This document shows, piece after piece, positions 24,430-33,075 of a stretch of DNA of 64,000 bases; within the stretch, counting starts at the first letter, position 1; each line of letters begins with the position of its first letter. The stretch spans positions 62,001 to 126,000 of the forward strand of contig NZ_CP066785.1 of the NCBI RefSeq assembly GCF_028751195.1, given 5' to 3'. The notes under the pieces were generated by a model. That model did no database searches, was not told where the DNA came from, and worked only from the letters and a program-made list of their open reading frames with translations. The stretch is from Alicyclobacillus sp. ALC3. GTDB lineage: Bacteria > Bacillota > Bacilli > Alicyclobacillales > Alicyclobacillaceae. The translations under genes were made by a program, and so were the position numbers.

Positions 24430-25761
24430 GGGTCTGTCAAGAGTTTTGTGTAAACCCCGGTTTGGAATCCTTCAGCGGATGTAGGGGTCAATCCGTTCTC
24501 CGAAATAGATGGAGAGTTGGCTGAGGATGGGGCCCCAGTTCTGAATTCGCATCGTCCATTTTTTTGTGACTTCCATCGTAGCCAGGTATAGCATCTTGAG
24601 GAGAGACTCGTCCGTTGGGAAAATGCTCTTGCCCTTGGTGACCTTTCGTAGTTGCCTATGGTAGCTCTCAATCATGTTCGTGGTGTAAATCAGTTTGCGC
24701 ATCTCTGTGGGGTAGCAGAAGAAGGTAGAGAGCTCGTCCCAGTTGTTGCGCCAAGAGCGAATGACCATTGGGTACTTTGCGCCCCAGGCCTCTTCAAAGC
24801 GGTCCAGTTCGGCCCTTGCTGCTTCCTCGGTGCTGGCTTTGTAAACCGGCTTGAGTGCAGCGGTGACTGCCTTGTAATCCTTGTACGACACGTATTTGAG
24901 CGAATTGCGAATCTGGTGCACCACGCACTTTTGAATGTCCGTTTTCGGGTAGCAAGCGGCGATGGCTTCACTGAAGCCAGTCAAGTTATCCACAGAGACG
25001 ATAAGAATGTCCTCTACGCCACGGCCCTTAAGTTCGTTCAGCACAGTGAGCCAAAACTTCGAGGATTCGTTTTCTCCGACCCACATGCCCAGCACATCTT
25101 TACAGCCTTCTAAATCGATGCCTATCACCATGTATGACGCCTTGTTGACCACCCGACCTTCCTGTTTCACCTTGTAGTGGATCGCATCCAGAAACACGGC
25201 GGCGTATACCGTTTGCAACGGTCGATGCTGCCATTCTTTGATGAGGGGCAACAACTTGTCTGTGATGTTGGAAATGAGCGTTGGGGAAACCTCCACGCCG
25301 TACAGGTGCTGCAGATGCGACTGGATGTCCCGTGTGCTTACACCCCGTGCATACAAGGCAATGACTTGCTCTTCGACGCCGGTCGTTTTCGTTTGGTGCT
25401 TCTTGACGATTTCAGGTTCAAACTCACCCTGACGGTCTCTGGGGATGGCGAGTTCCACCTCGCCATATTCGGACATCAGCGTCTTACGACTATGCCCATT
25501 ACGGCTGTTTTCCGTCGCTTTATTCTTCACGTCGTGTTTCCCATAGCCCAGTTCGGTCTCGAGTTCGGCCTCCAACATTCCCTGCATCGTACTTGCGAAC
25601 AGGTCACGCAGGGCGGATTGCACATCCTCCGCTGACTTGAGATTGTTTTCTTGAATAAACTGCTGCAGAAATTCCTTGGATACCTTCGTCATCTTCATAT
25701 CCTCCCAATCTTGTACTCCCCTATAGGGACTGGGAGTTTACACAAAAGATCTTACACCCTC
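24430..25761 (-). mobile_element. Complete IS256-family insertion sequence, 1,332 bp
   Basis: The ends are GAGGGTGTAAGATCTTTTGT at the transposase 5' side and GGGTCTGTCAAGAGTTTTGT at the other. Both run into GTGTAAAC, giving an imperfect inverted repeat. GTCCACGT is duplicated directly outside both ends (24422-24429 and 25762-25769), an 8-bp target duplication that fits this family. A second copy, interrupted by Tn3, lies at 31070-41908. Confidence 0.9.
24472..25698 (-). CDS. IS256-family (mutator type) transposase, 408 aa
   Basis: The catalytic aspartates are seen in AVFLDAIHYKVKQEG and LIVSVDNLTGFSEAI. The C-terminal signature YTTNMIESYHRQLRKVTKGK holds the glutamate. Length, the N-terminal LFASTMQGMLEAELETELGY region and the C-terminal block are all intact, so the enzyme should be active. 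It is nearly identical to the second copy (R to G and G to S among the few visible changes), which points to recent transposition. Confidence 0.95.
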   Translation of the reverse strand: MKMTKVSKEFLQQFIQENNLKSAEDVQSALRDLFASTMQGMLEAELETELGYGKHDVKNKATENSRNGHSRKTLMSEYGEVELAIPRDRQGEFEPEIVKKHQTKTTGVEEQVIALYARGVSTRDIQSHLQHLYGVEVSPTLISNITDKLLPLIKEWQHRPLQTVYAAVFLDAIHYKVKQEGRVVNKASYMVIGIDLEGCKDVLGMWVGENESSKFWLTVLNELKGRGVEDILIVSVDNLTGFSEAIAACYPKTDIQKCVVHQIRNSLKYVSYKDYKAVTAALKPVYKASTEEAARAELDRFEEAWGAKYPMVIRSWRNNWDELSTFFCYPTEMRKLIYTTNMIESYHRQLRKVTKGKSIFPTDESLLKMLYLATMEVTKKWTMRIQNWGPILSQLSIYFGERIDPYIR

Positions 25762-25874
25762 GTCCACGTGCACCTTTGCGGCTTACCCTCTCATGTCTCC
25801 CAGGGTCTCATCTGAGCCTCCGTACATTCCTTCGTTCTGCCTGCTAAGAGGGAGTGTCGTTGAACAGCAGTCGG

Positions 25875-26873
25875 CTAAAGCCCCACGTACGTCGCAGCGT
25901 TGTCATGGTAGAGCGAGGCATACCGAATGTAGCGGCGCACCATCGCCTCCCCCTTGTGCCCCGTCTGATTCATGATGGAATGCATGGAAGCGCCGGCTTT
26001 GGCGGCAGACGTGGCGAGTCCTGATCGCAGACTGTGGCCAGCGTACGACTCGCTTGGTAGGCCAATAGCCTCGGCGTAGTGCTTTACGATGCGAGCGACA
26101 GTTCGGTCGGACAGATGTTCGTCTTTTCCCTCTTTTTTGATCACAACTACCCCAACTCTACCCGCCTTGTCTACCCGTCGAAACACCGCGCCACTGGCGA
26201 TGTCTGCTTGCTTCAGCCATTCTTGCAAGGTTCGCACGGGGCATGTTTCAGGACGTGACCCATAAGGGATTCCGACTTTCCGCCCGTAGCCTTCCTGGTC
26301 TGTTTTGCTGCGGCGGATGGTGATCGTGATCCCTTCTTGTGTCATCTCCAGGTCTTCTACGTCCAAAGCGACGAGTTCCGAGCGCCTGAAAGCACCCGCA
26401 AAGCCAACGAGAAGGAGGGCTCGGTCCCGGAGACCGCGCAGGTTGTCCGGTGCCACCTGAACCATACGGCGTAGGTGCTCTGTTAAAATGGGAGCTTTCT
26501 GTTTCGCCGCAACGCCCTGTTGGTGCCGAATGCCCTTCCAAGTGGACCGAACATACTCAGACTCAATGGGAGAGGGCAGCCCCTTCGCTCTGTGCGCGAA
26601 GCTGATGGAGGCCATGTGCCTGGCGATTGTGCTTACCCGTCTGCCTTGCTGGGACAAATGCGTTAAGTAGTTGGAGACTGCCTGGGGCGCTGCCGGCAGT
26701 GCGCTGTATCCTAGCCGGTCACACCAGGTAGTGAATGCTTCCCAGTCGGACTTGTACGCTTTTTGAGTGCTTGCTATCCTCGACTGCCTTTGGAACTCTT
26801 CCGTCCCTGCCGTGAGCTGTTCAATTTCCGTGGATACTTCGACAGTCACTGTACGATGCAACTGGATTGCCAA
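25875..26873 (-). CDS. Tyrosine recombinase (XerC/D-like integrase), about 332 aa
   Basis: TTG at 26873 behind GGGAGG is the most likely start; a GTG at 26882 is the alternative. The N-terminal SAM-like domain (SRIASTQKAYKSDWEAFTTW) is followed by a catalytic domain with the first arginine in GAFRRSELVAL. HSLRSGLATSAAKAG supplies the HxxR box, TGHKGEAMVRRYIRY the second histidine and the tyrosine nucleophile. All key residues are present. With the HTH protein upstream it forms a possible integration or resolution module. No attachment site is evident. Confidence 0.85.
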   Translation of the reverse strand: MAIQLHRTVTVEVSTEIEQLTAGTEEFQRQSRIASTQKAYKSDWEAFTTWCDRLGYSALPAAPQAVSNYLTHLSQQGRRVSTIARHMASISFAHRAKGLPSPIESEYVRSTWKGIRHQQGVAAKQKAPILTEHLRRMVQVAPDNLRGLRDRALLLVGFAGAFRRSELVALDVEDLEMTQEGITITIRRSKTDQEGYGRKVGIPYGSRPETCPVRTLQEWLKQADIASGAVFRRVDKAGRVGVVVIKKEGKDEHLSDRTVARIVKHYAEAIGLPSESYAGHSLRSGLATSAAKAGASMHSIMNQTGHKGEAMVRRYIRYASLYHDNAATYVGL

Positions 26874-26894
26874 ACGCCCCACCTCCCATCGCTA

Positions 26895-27989
26895 TCAGTT
26901 GGCCTTGTAGACGAAGAGGCCTTTCTTTGGAGGCGCAACGCTCTGCAGCAGGCTCAACATCCATCCTTTAAGGGAACTGTCCTCCACATCCGTGTTGCAG
27001 CCACAAGCGTTCAATATCTCGCGGACTGTGCCTTGTTTGAGGATGTCGCGCCCAGACTTGATATCAATTGCTGGAGAGAGCCAGAGTTCCCGTCCTGAAG
27101 CGTCTTTGACGACCACGTTGAACACGGTTTTGTGCCCAAGTTCGTTAATTTGTGACTTATGAACATACCCCGACTCCTCAGCTGTTTCCTTTGTCATGAC
27201 AATGACTTCGGTGGGACGTGGCAAGAATTTGCGGTACGTCTCCAAAGTCTCCACGCTCTGGTCACTGGTGGACGAATAAAGCATGGTCTCAAGTAGTACG
27301 AGTTGCCCATCCTTGGCGTACAGCAATGTGTTTGGTGTATAACGCACATCTGTGGACTTGGGTGATCCGACGCCATCATGTGCGTACACATCAACGGTAC
27401 CGTTCTCGTCGCGGAACAGCTTCACGACCTGGTTGCTCAAGACCGGTTCCAAGTCATTTTGGCTGAAACCGCACCTTTCCAAAAAGCTAACAGCTAAATG
27501 TGGACCGGTGCCTGCGTATCCGCAGTTGGCGCCTGTGGACCAGAACTCCTGCCCATCGGTAAATCGCAACACAAAGGTTGGACTGCTGACCGTACGCAAA
27601 GGGCCATGAAAGTATGGTTGTAGTTCGAAAAACCCGTCCATGGCCGCATCCAGTGTCCTGTTATATAGGAAGGCAGCCTGTACCTGTTCGAGACGACCAG
27701 TCCGCTCCCAGTCGTCTATCAACTTGTGAGTCTGGACGTTTTCCATGTCGCTGATACGATTGCTTGAGGATGAATTGTCATGAGCAGATTTCATGAGATA
27801 GTCATCGATGTCAGAACGAAGGTATAATACTCCTTTACTCATTTTCTTGAGCGGATATAGGTGTCCTTCTCTAGTTAGTAAACTTACGTGTTGCCTCGTG
27901 CAACCCAGTATTTCTCCGACCTCATCAGACGATAATACATTCGAAGCCAATTCATAACGCATACGATCACTTGTAATGGACATATCCAT
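26895..27989 (-). CDS. Protein with excisionase-like HTH and unknown C-terminal domain, about 364 aa
   Basis: ATG at 27989 behind GGTGG is preferred over an upstream in-frame start. Residues about 15-65 form a helix-turn-helix of the MerR/excisionase type (LSSDEVGEILGCTRQHVSLL then REGHLYPLKKMSKGVLYLRS). The remaining 290 residues are mixed alpha/beta with RFTDGQEFWSTGANCGYAGT and PTEVIVMTKETAEESGYVHK and match nothing I know. It lies 21 bp from the recombinase and probably shares its transcript. It may be a directionality factor or a regulator. Confidence 0.55.
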   Translation of the reverse strand: MDMSITSDRMRYELASNVLSSDEVGEILGCTRQHVSLLTREGHLYPLKKMSKGVLYLRSDIDDYLMKSAHDNSSSSNRISDMENVQTHKLIDDWERTGRLEQVQAAFLYNRTLDAAMDGFFELQPYFHGPLRTVSSPTFVLRFTDGQEFWSTGANCGYAGTGPHLAVSFLERCGFSQNDLEPVLSNQVVKLFRDENGTVDVYAHDGVGSPKSTDVRYTPNTLLYAKDGQLVLLETMLYSSTSDQSVETLETYRKFLPRPTEVIVMTKETAEESGYVHKSQINELGHKTVFNVVVKDASGRELWLSPAIDIKSGRDILKQGTVREILNACGCNTDVEDSSLKGWMLSLLQSVAPPKKGLFVYKAN

Positions 27990-28602
27990 GAACACCACCA
28001 AACAACAAATTGTAATCGGAATAATTATACCACTCAATAGATGCCAATTGTGAAATATAAATATATATATGTCGATAGATATTCATGTCCGATAACGTTT
28101 ACTTATGGGACGTATACAAAGGTTAAGTATGGTAATTTCGTTAGGTGGTGAATGCGAAGCCTGGATAATGGGGAGATGTACAGTGGCTATTGACAGGTCT
28201 GCGACTAATTTAAGTTCTGGTAGGCATAGTCAATAAATCATAATGAAAATTTTATGCTCATGAATAAATGGATATTCTCTATGTATTATGTGCATGTCGA
28301 TGGGTTCTGGGTGTCATCGTCTGGTGAACTGAAACACAGTAGTCTAGTTAAAGTCTTCGGTCGGCGTTGAATGCCAGCGACCCTTATTATGAATACTGGA
28401 CGTTCAAGAGGGCTGGTTGAGTGCCGTCCAATCTCAATTTCTCGTGAAAGGGTAACCAGTTCTGTAACGTTTATTTTCTTAACGTACGATTTTTTCCGTT
28501 TCGTGACGCGACCCCTATACCGCATTATTGCGGGAAGTAGAACCACGATATGAAGTTTTTTGAATGAGGGACTTTTCTGCAGTGGATGATTGAACTGAAG
28601 GA
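27990..28602. other. AT-rich gap without a supported gene
   Basis: This stretch is AT-rich and holds only frames without ribosome sites. One minus frame (28286-28606) follows the RelE-like gene but has no family pattern. Poly-A/T runs near 28050-28090 could hold promoters for the HTH gene. Confidence 0.4.
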
Positions 28603-28869
28603 TCATGGATTCGATAACGCTTCATCATGGTGACCGCAGTTTCGAAGGACAATGGTATCCGGCTTTTCGTAATGAAACGTAATCCGGATGTCCATGTTGG
28701 CGCTGGCCTCAAAAATATCCGAATGGCCCTCCATCTTGTGTGTCCGCAAAGACGGATGATGAGGATTATCCAGTAGTAATCGTAAGGCCTTAGCTACTGC
28801 TTTTTGTGACTTTGTGTCCAGCTCTCCAAGGCTCTTGCCGAACCTTTCTGTCGGCCTCAGTATGGCCAT
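28603..28869 (-). CDS. RelE/YafQ-family toxin, 88 aa
   Basis: The fold signature is clear: RFGKSLGELDTKSQKAVAKA at the N-terminal helix pair, then LRTHKMEGHSDIFEASANMD and IRITFHYEKPDTIVLRNCGH, typical of the RelE/ParE superfamily beta-sheet. Members cleave mRNA or inhibit gyrase. Length is normal. It follows an AbrB-type antitoxin gene by 3 bases, so the pair forms a toxin-antitoxin operon. Confidence 0.8.
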   Translation of the reverse strand: MAILRPTERFGKSLGELDTKSQKAVAKALRLLLDNPHHPSLRTHKMEGHSDIFEASANMDIRITFHYEKPDTIVLRNCGHHDEALSNP

Positions 28870-28872
28870 CGG

Positions 28873-29163
28873 CTAGTCCTGTTGCACACCGAGGCCTTTG
28901 ATATAGGCGTCCAGCTCCTCGGCATTTCGAATCGTAGTCATACGACCGGCGCGTGCATCTTCGTCGGCCTCTCGTTCACGTTTCTGCCACTCATCCGACC
29001 AAAACCACGCCTGTGAACGCGGAATGGAGAGCATCGGCTCCATAACGATCCGTCCATCAACAATCTGGACTTCAAACTCCGTACCCTCTTCGAGTTTCAT
29101 CGCATCGACAATGGCTTTTGGTAGCACGAGCTGAGACCGCTTGCCGAGCTTGGCCTTGATCAT
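28873..29163 (-). CDS. AbrB/MazE-type antitoxin, 96 aa
   Basis: The start is set by GGAGG seven bases before ATG at 29163. Residues 1-45 form a swapped-hairpin AbrB domain (KLGKRSQLVLPKAIVDAMKL, EEGTEFEVQIVDGRIVMEP). The acidic C-terminal half (EWQKREREADEDARAGR) would wrap the toxin. Pairing an AbrB antitoxin with a RelE-type toxin is common in bacteria. It probably represses its own operon. Confidence 0.8.
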   Translation of the reverse strand: MIKAKLGKRSQLVLPKAIVDAMKLEEGTEFEVQIVDGRIVMEPMLSIPRSQAWFWSDEWQKREREADEDARAGRMTTIRNAEELDAYIKGLGVQQD

Positions 29164-29436
29164 GCGACGACCTCCATTCACTTTCGCTACACTCATTCCC
29201 ACAGTATGCTCACTCCCAATGGTTATATTCAGACAAACGCATATTCTGATTTTCTGAGTTTAGGATAACACACATTGAAAGAGCTCGAAACGTTTGATGC
29301 CCAAAGCACGTCTAACTCTATACACCTAATATCTGAACGGCTAACAAAATAACCGCAGAACACACGCCGAGACAAGCTTCTCTAACCGCGAATAAGGTGG
29401 GTATTGCTTTTCATTTTCACAATGGGAGTGATGTTG

Positions 29437-29631
29437 ATGCTATGCCGCGAACACTTAATCGATGCGTTGACGCACACTCACAGGGCGCTAATTGCCTGTT
29501 CTCAGTGCATTGAAGAATCATCGACCGCAGAAGAAAAGGAATTGCTTAAAGACCTTGGGTTTTCATTGGCGACTCAAGCAAAACAAATTCATGAAAAGCT
29601 GCTGGACTGCAATAAGTCCATGCATTCGTGA
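29437..29631 (+). CDS. Small helical protein ahead of the sigma-factor genes, 64 aa
   Basis: ATG at 29437 lies six bases after GGGAGTG. The product (LIDALTHTHRALIACSQCIE, then KELLKDLGFSLATQAKQIHE) is two amphipathic helices with three cysteines. It has no known motif. Its stop overlaps the upstream frame of the sigma-like gene and all three genes run in the same direction, so it may be an accessory or anti-sigma-like factor. That role is a guess from position. Confidence 0.5.
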   Translation: MLCREHLIDALTHTHRALIACSQCIEESSTAEEKELLKDLGFSLATQAKQIHEKLLDCNKSMHS

Positions 29632-29657
29632 GAAGGGTTAAAAAGGAGAAACTAGAT

Positions 29658-30056
29658 ATGAAACGTCAATCCTACACTCCTCAGCAGCAAATCGCTTGGT
29701 ACAAAACAGTTATTCGGCATGCCGCCATTCGTGTGAATCGAAAATATAGTCGCTGGGCCAGGGAATCACTGACTTTAAACACTGTGACAGACGAAGGTAG
29801 TGAACTTGGAGACCTCTTGCCTTCGGAGTCTGCGGAAAGAGACTTTCAAGACAGCGAACTATTAATGGCACTTGAAGTTTTACCAGAACAAGAACGGTTG
29901 ATTGTTGAATCCATTTACGGTCACGGAGATACACAACGTGAGATTGCCAAAACACTAAATATGAGCCAATCGACAGTCTGTAAGTTGCACAAAAAAGCGC
30001 TAACAAATCTAAGGAGGTTCATCAGGGATGAGATGCACACAGGAACACATCCATGA
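29658..30056 (+). CDS. Sigma-70 region 4 protein (SigO/YvrI-like), 132 aa
   Basis: AAGGAG precedes ATG at 29658. The C-terminal half is a sigma region 4 helix-turn-helix: ALEVLPEQERLIVESIYGHG, DTQREIAKTLNMSQSTVCKL, HKKALTNLRRFI. The N-terminal half lacks a normal region 2. In B. subtilis, SigO works together with RsoA, a small protein that supplies the region 2 function. The overlapping gene at 30028-30240 has the right size and pattern for such a partner. Confidence 0.7.
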   Translation: MKRQSYTPQQQIAWYKTVIRHAAIRVNRKYSRWARESLTLNTVTDEGSELGDLLPSESAERDFQDSELLMALEVLPEQERLIVESIYGHGDTQREIAKTLNMSQSTVCKLHKKALTNLRRFIRDEMHTGTHP

Positions 30057-30240
30057 TATCGAAATTCAAATTCAGAACGGGGATAATTCGGCAGCGGTAG
30101 AACTCTGTCGTTGTTTTATGCCGGAGATAAAAGCATCTACACGTTTTGCTGGACGGATGCAATCAGATGCCATCCAGGAAGTGTGTAGCGTGCTCGTTAG
30201 CAAGGCTATTGAGCATAATTCGGACCAAATTCAACATTAA
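30028..30240 (+). CDS. RsoA-like sigma region 2 co-factor, 70 aa
   Basis: GGAGG lies ten bases before the ATG, inside the end of the sigma-like gene (29-base overlap). The sequence IQNGDNSAAVELCRCFMPEI, then MQSDAIQEVCSVLVSKAI, follows the sigma region 2 pattern, where a D-x-x-Q-E element precedes core-binding and -10-recognition helices. It is too short to be a complete sigma factor. With 29658-30056 it would form a two-protein sigma factor. Confidence 0.6.
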   Translation: MRCTQEHIHDIEIQIQNGDNSAAVELCRCFMPEIKASTRFAGRMQSDAIQEVCSVLVSKAIEHNSDQIQH

Positions 30241-30280
30241 CGTAATCAAAATCGAAGGTCGATGTCTTTCTATATGAGTA

Positions 30281-30318
30281 GAGGGCAAAACGTCCCTCAC
30301 TGAGTCGGCCGACCAGTG
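30281..30318 (+). promoter_or_regulatory. Paired hairpins in the leader of the glycoside-hydrolase-like gene
   Basis: GAGGG/CCCTC (30281-30298) is followed at once by CACTGaGTC/GACCAGTG (30298-30318) around a GGCC turn. The ribosome site AAAAGGAGG follows. There is no U-tract, so an mRNA stabiliser or protein-binding site is more likely than a terminator. Confidence 0.4.
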
Positions 30319-30337
30319 ATAAAAGGAGGAGATTGTC

Positions 30338-31060
30338 ATGGCTTATATTGGTGGCAGTGGACCCCAAACTGGATTGTACGGTACTTTTACGAGTACGACT
30401 GCTGTTGTAGACGCTGCAAAGAAAGGATGGCCCGGAATTTCATCGGTATCTGGTACTGCACCAAGCAGCGCCTCTCCGTACACTAGTACATTGATGTACA
30501 ACGGCCACACCGTACCGTACTATGTCGGCCAAGCGTATCACCAAGGAGTTAGTTTCTGGTGGAACGACTATTGGACAGTTTCAGGGCCGTCCAGTACTGA
30601 GAATGATTGGACCAGCGCCGGTAAAACTGCGGGAGAGCACGCTGCTGGAGTGATCATGACTGCTTCTAACTCCACGGGGTACCTACCGCAGTACGTAGTC
30701 ATCGATTTAGAAGGTGCCATCCCGCCCACAAACTCGTCTCAATTCCGGACGTTGGTCCAAGGTTGGGTGTCTGGCATCATCACTGGATCTTCAGGTGAAC
30801 TTACAGCGGCTTTGTACGCCAATCAGTATCAATGGAAAAGTTATGACTTAAACACGCTAAACGTCCCGGGATTTGTGGCTATTAGCCCCATTTCCTCGTC
30901 CAATCCACCTTCAGCAACCGGAAGTAACATCTCGGGCTTCAACGGGTACTACGGGACGTGCGTGAACGGTAACTGCAATGGGGATGTTACGGTTTTAAAT
31001 AGTTTTGGAGAGACAAATTCTATACAGTTTAGCGACAGTGGCGACGACTGTGGTCCGTAA
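30338..31060 (+). CDS. DUF1906/Rv2525c-like glycoside-hydrolase-fold protein, 240 aa
   Basis: AAAAGGAGGAGATTGTC precedes the ATG. The N-terminus (MAYIGGSGPQTGLYGTFTST) has no signal peptide. A TIM-barrel-like pattern is seen, with QYVVIDLEGAIPPTNSSQF carrying the D-x-E pair expected in the glycoside hydrolase-like DUF1906 group, and AALYANQYQWKSYDLNTL. The C-terminal 30 residues contain a CVNGNC pair. The gene follows the two-part sigma factor and may be its target, as SigO-type factors often sit by their targets. An IS256 copy has inserted 10 bp after the stop. Confidence 0.5.
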   Translation: MAYIGGSGPQTGLYGTFTSTTAVVDAAKKGWPGISSVSGTAPSSASPYTSTLMYNGHTVPYYVGQAYHQGVSFWWNDYWTVSGPSSTENDWTSAGKTAGEHAAGVIMTASNSTGYLPQYVVIDLEGAIPPTNSSQFRTLVQGWVSGIITGSSGELTAALYANQYQWKSYDLNTLNVPGFVAISPISSSNPPSATGSNISGFNGYYGTCVNGNCNGDVTVLNSFGETNSIQFSDSGDDCGP

Positions 31061-31882
31061 TCTTTGTCTGAGGGTGTAAGATCTTTTGTGTAAACTCCCA
31101 GTCCCTATAGGGGAGTACAAGATTGGGAGGATATGAAGATGACGAAGGTATCCAAGGAATTTCTGCAGCAGTTTATTCAAGGGGTACCGCCAACAAAATG
31201 ACGCAAAACCCACGCTAAGACAATTTATGGATTTAAATATCCGACTTTTTCTACGCTAAGCATCTTTCTCTCGGGTTTTAAGCGGTCGCAACGCATTCTC
31301 GCTAGTCGGTGGATTTGTACTGAAAGTGTACTCTCCAAGAAAATTGATGTGCTCCCATCCTAATGGGGAAATGTGATTTAGCAGTTCTTCACTAAGTATC
31401 CCTTTCTTCGTTTGGAATTCTGTAGCCTTAGTCAAATAGAGGGTATTCCATACGCTAATCGCATTAATCAAGATATTTAATGCACTCGCGCGCTGGAGTT
31501 GATCTTGTAAGGCTCTCTCACGTAGTTCCCCATGTTTCCCAAAGAAGATGGCTCTGGCCAATGCGTTCATCGCCTCACCTTTATTTAGCCCTCGGTGAAT
31601 TCTTCGTCTCATGGATTCGCTTGAAACGTAATCCAAAATGAAAATCGTCTTTTCGATCCGCCCCATCTCACGAAGTGCAGTAGCTAAACGGTTTTGCCGT
31701 GAATATGAACCGAGTTTTATGGTGGCCCCATCTGTCAAGACAAGTTTTTTTAATCTCTAAGCTATAGTCTAGTTTTCCCCGTCCCTATCATCTTTTAGGA
31801 GGAGCGGGAGGGGTGAATGGCCATAGGCCAGAGGGGAGGAGCGAAGCGGCTTCCCCTGTCCCTGATCTTGTGTTTCTGGTCC

Positions 31883-32809
31883 TTAAGCAATCTCCCTTCC
31901 TGTATATGTATTCTGACGAGTGGAAGTAGGAATTGGATCCTCTGGCTTCATCCCCATCAGATGGATCTCAGCCGGTGTATGATCCCTTAGCGATTGGTGT
32001 GGTCTTTCATGATTGTATTTGTGTATGAATCTTCTGATTGATTCCCTCGCCTCTCTTGGTGTGGCGTACTCTTTTGTGTACACCTCTTGGTACTTGAGCG
32101 TTCGCCAGAACCGTTCGATGTAGATGTTATCCACAGCTCGGTTCTTGCCATCCATGCTAATTCGGACGCCGGCCTGCTTGAGCATATCCGTGTACTGTGG
32201 ACTGGTGAAGTGACTGCCTTGGTCGCTGTTCCAAATCTCTGGCTTCGCATGGTTCAAGGCTGTTTGTGTGGCTTTCAGAACGAAGTCGATCTCGAGCGTC
32301 TGGTCAAGTTCCCAGCTCATAATGTAGCGGGAATACCAATCAATCACAGCGACCAGGTACATCCATCCGTGCTTCAGCCGAACATACGTGATGTCGATTG
32401 ACCAGACATGGTTCGGGTGACTTGCCTTTACACCTGTCAGCAAGTAGGGATAAATCTTGTGGGCCAGGTTCCGCTTGCTGAGGTTTGGGCCCGGGCTGAC
32501 ACCAGCGATACCCATGTCTCTCATGCAGCGCACGATACGCTTGCGGTTGATGATCCAACCTTCTCGGCGCAGGATAGCTGTAATGTAGCGGCTGCCTGAG
32601 ACTGGCCGCTCTGTGTATATCTCGTCGATGCGACGACGCAGACGCATCTCTTCATCTGAGACGTCTACAGGCTTGTAGTAGAGGCTCGTTCGACTCAGGC
32701 TAAGTAGGACCGCCTGTCTAGAAACTGAGAGTTCATCACTGTCGGTCTCAACCATGGCAACACGTTCCGCCCTAGTTCTGCTTGAAGCCAGATTTTTTTT
32801 TTGAGCCAC
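31883..32809 (-). CDS. IS3-family transposase OrfB (integrase core), 308 aa
   Basis: The rve-type DDE triad is visible: WSIDITYVRLKHGW, WNSDQGSHFTSPQY and DNIYIERFWRTLKYQEVYT. The end, YNHERPHQSLRDHTPAEIHL, is typical. The N-terminal HTH_21 region is RRIDEIYTERPVSGSRYITA. It would normally be made as an OrfAB fusion by -1 frameshifting on the A10 run (32793-32802). Confidence 0.95.
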   Translation of the reverse strand: MAQKKNLASSRTRAERVAMVETDSDELSVSRQAVLLSLSRTSLYYKPVDVSDEEMRLRRRIDEIYTERPVSGSRYITAILRREGWIINRKRIVRCMRDMGIAGVSPGPNLSKRNLAHKIYPYLLTGVKASHPNHVWSIDITYVRLKHGWMYLVAVIDWYSRYIMSWELDQTLEIDFVLKATQTALNHAKPEIWNSDQGSHFTSPQYTDMLKQAGVRISMDGKNRAVDNIYIERFWRTLKYQEVYTKEYATPREARESIRRFIHKYNHERPHQSLRDHTPAEIHLMGMKPEDPIPTSTRQNTYTGREIA

Positions 32810-33075
32810 TCAACCTCGGTGGTTAAGCGACCAATTTTCGCATACAGCTCGGAAGTTTCCTTTTCATGTTCTTTCTTTAGTACAGCGGTGTTCTTCTTCC
32901 CTTCGTCTTCGAAAAGGCTGGACATGTTCTCCAAGGCTGTGTTCTTCCACCGATGTAGCATGGTGACGTGTACGCCGTACTCTGACGAAATCTGGGCAAT
33001 GGTCTTCTCTTCTTTCAGAAGCTCAAGAACGACTTCTGCTTTGAATGACGCCGGATAATGTTTTCTCATAGCCAT
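32695..33075 (-). CDS. IS3-family transposase OrfA, 126 aa
   Basis: This is an HTH_8-type DNA-binding protein (YPASFKAEVVLELLKEEKTI, then SSEYGVHVTMLHRWKNTAL). A leucine-zipper-like helix, ELYAKIGRLTTEVEWLKKKI, follows and ends on the slippery A10 sequence. Shifting there joins OrfB in frame. The last 30 residues, after the slip site, are the unshifted tail. Confidence 0.9.
   Translation of the reverse strand: MAMRKHYPASFKAEVVLELLKEEKTIAQISSEYGVHVTMLHRWKNTALENMSSLFEDEGKKNTAVLKKEHEKETSELYAKIGRLTTEVEWLKKKIWLQAELGRNVLPWLRPTVMNSQFLDRRSYLA

Noticed and set aside
28286-28606. Minus frame of 106 codons after the RelE-like gene
   Set aside because: No ribosome site, codon use unlike neighbours and no recognisable pattern. 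It is probably chance in an AT-rich gap.
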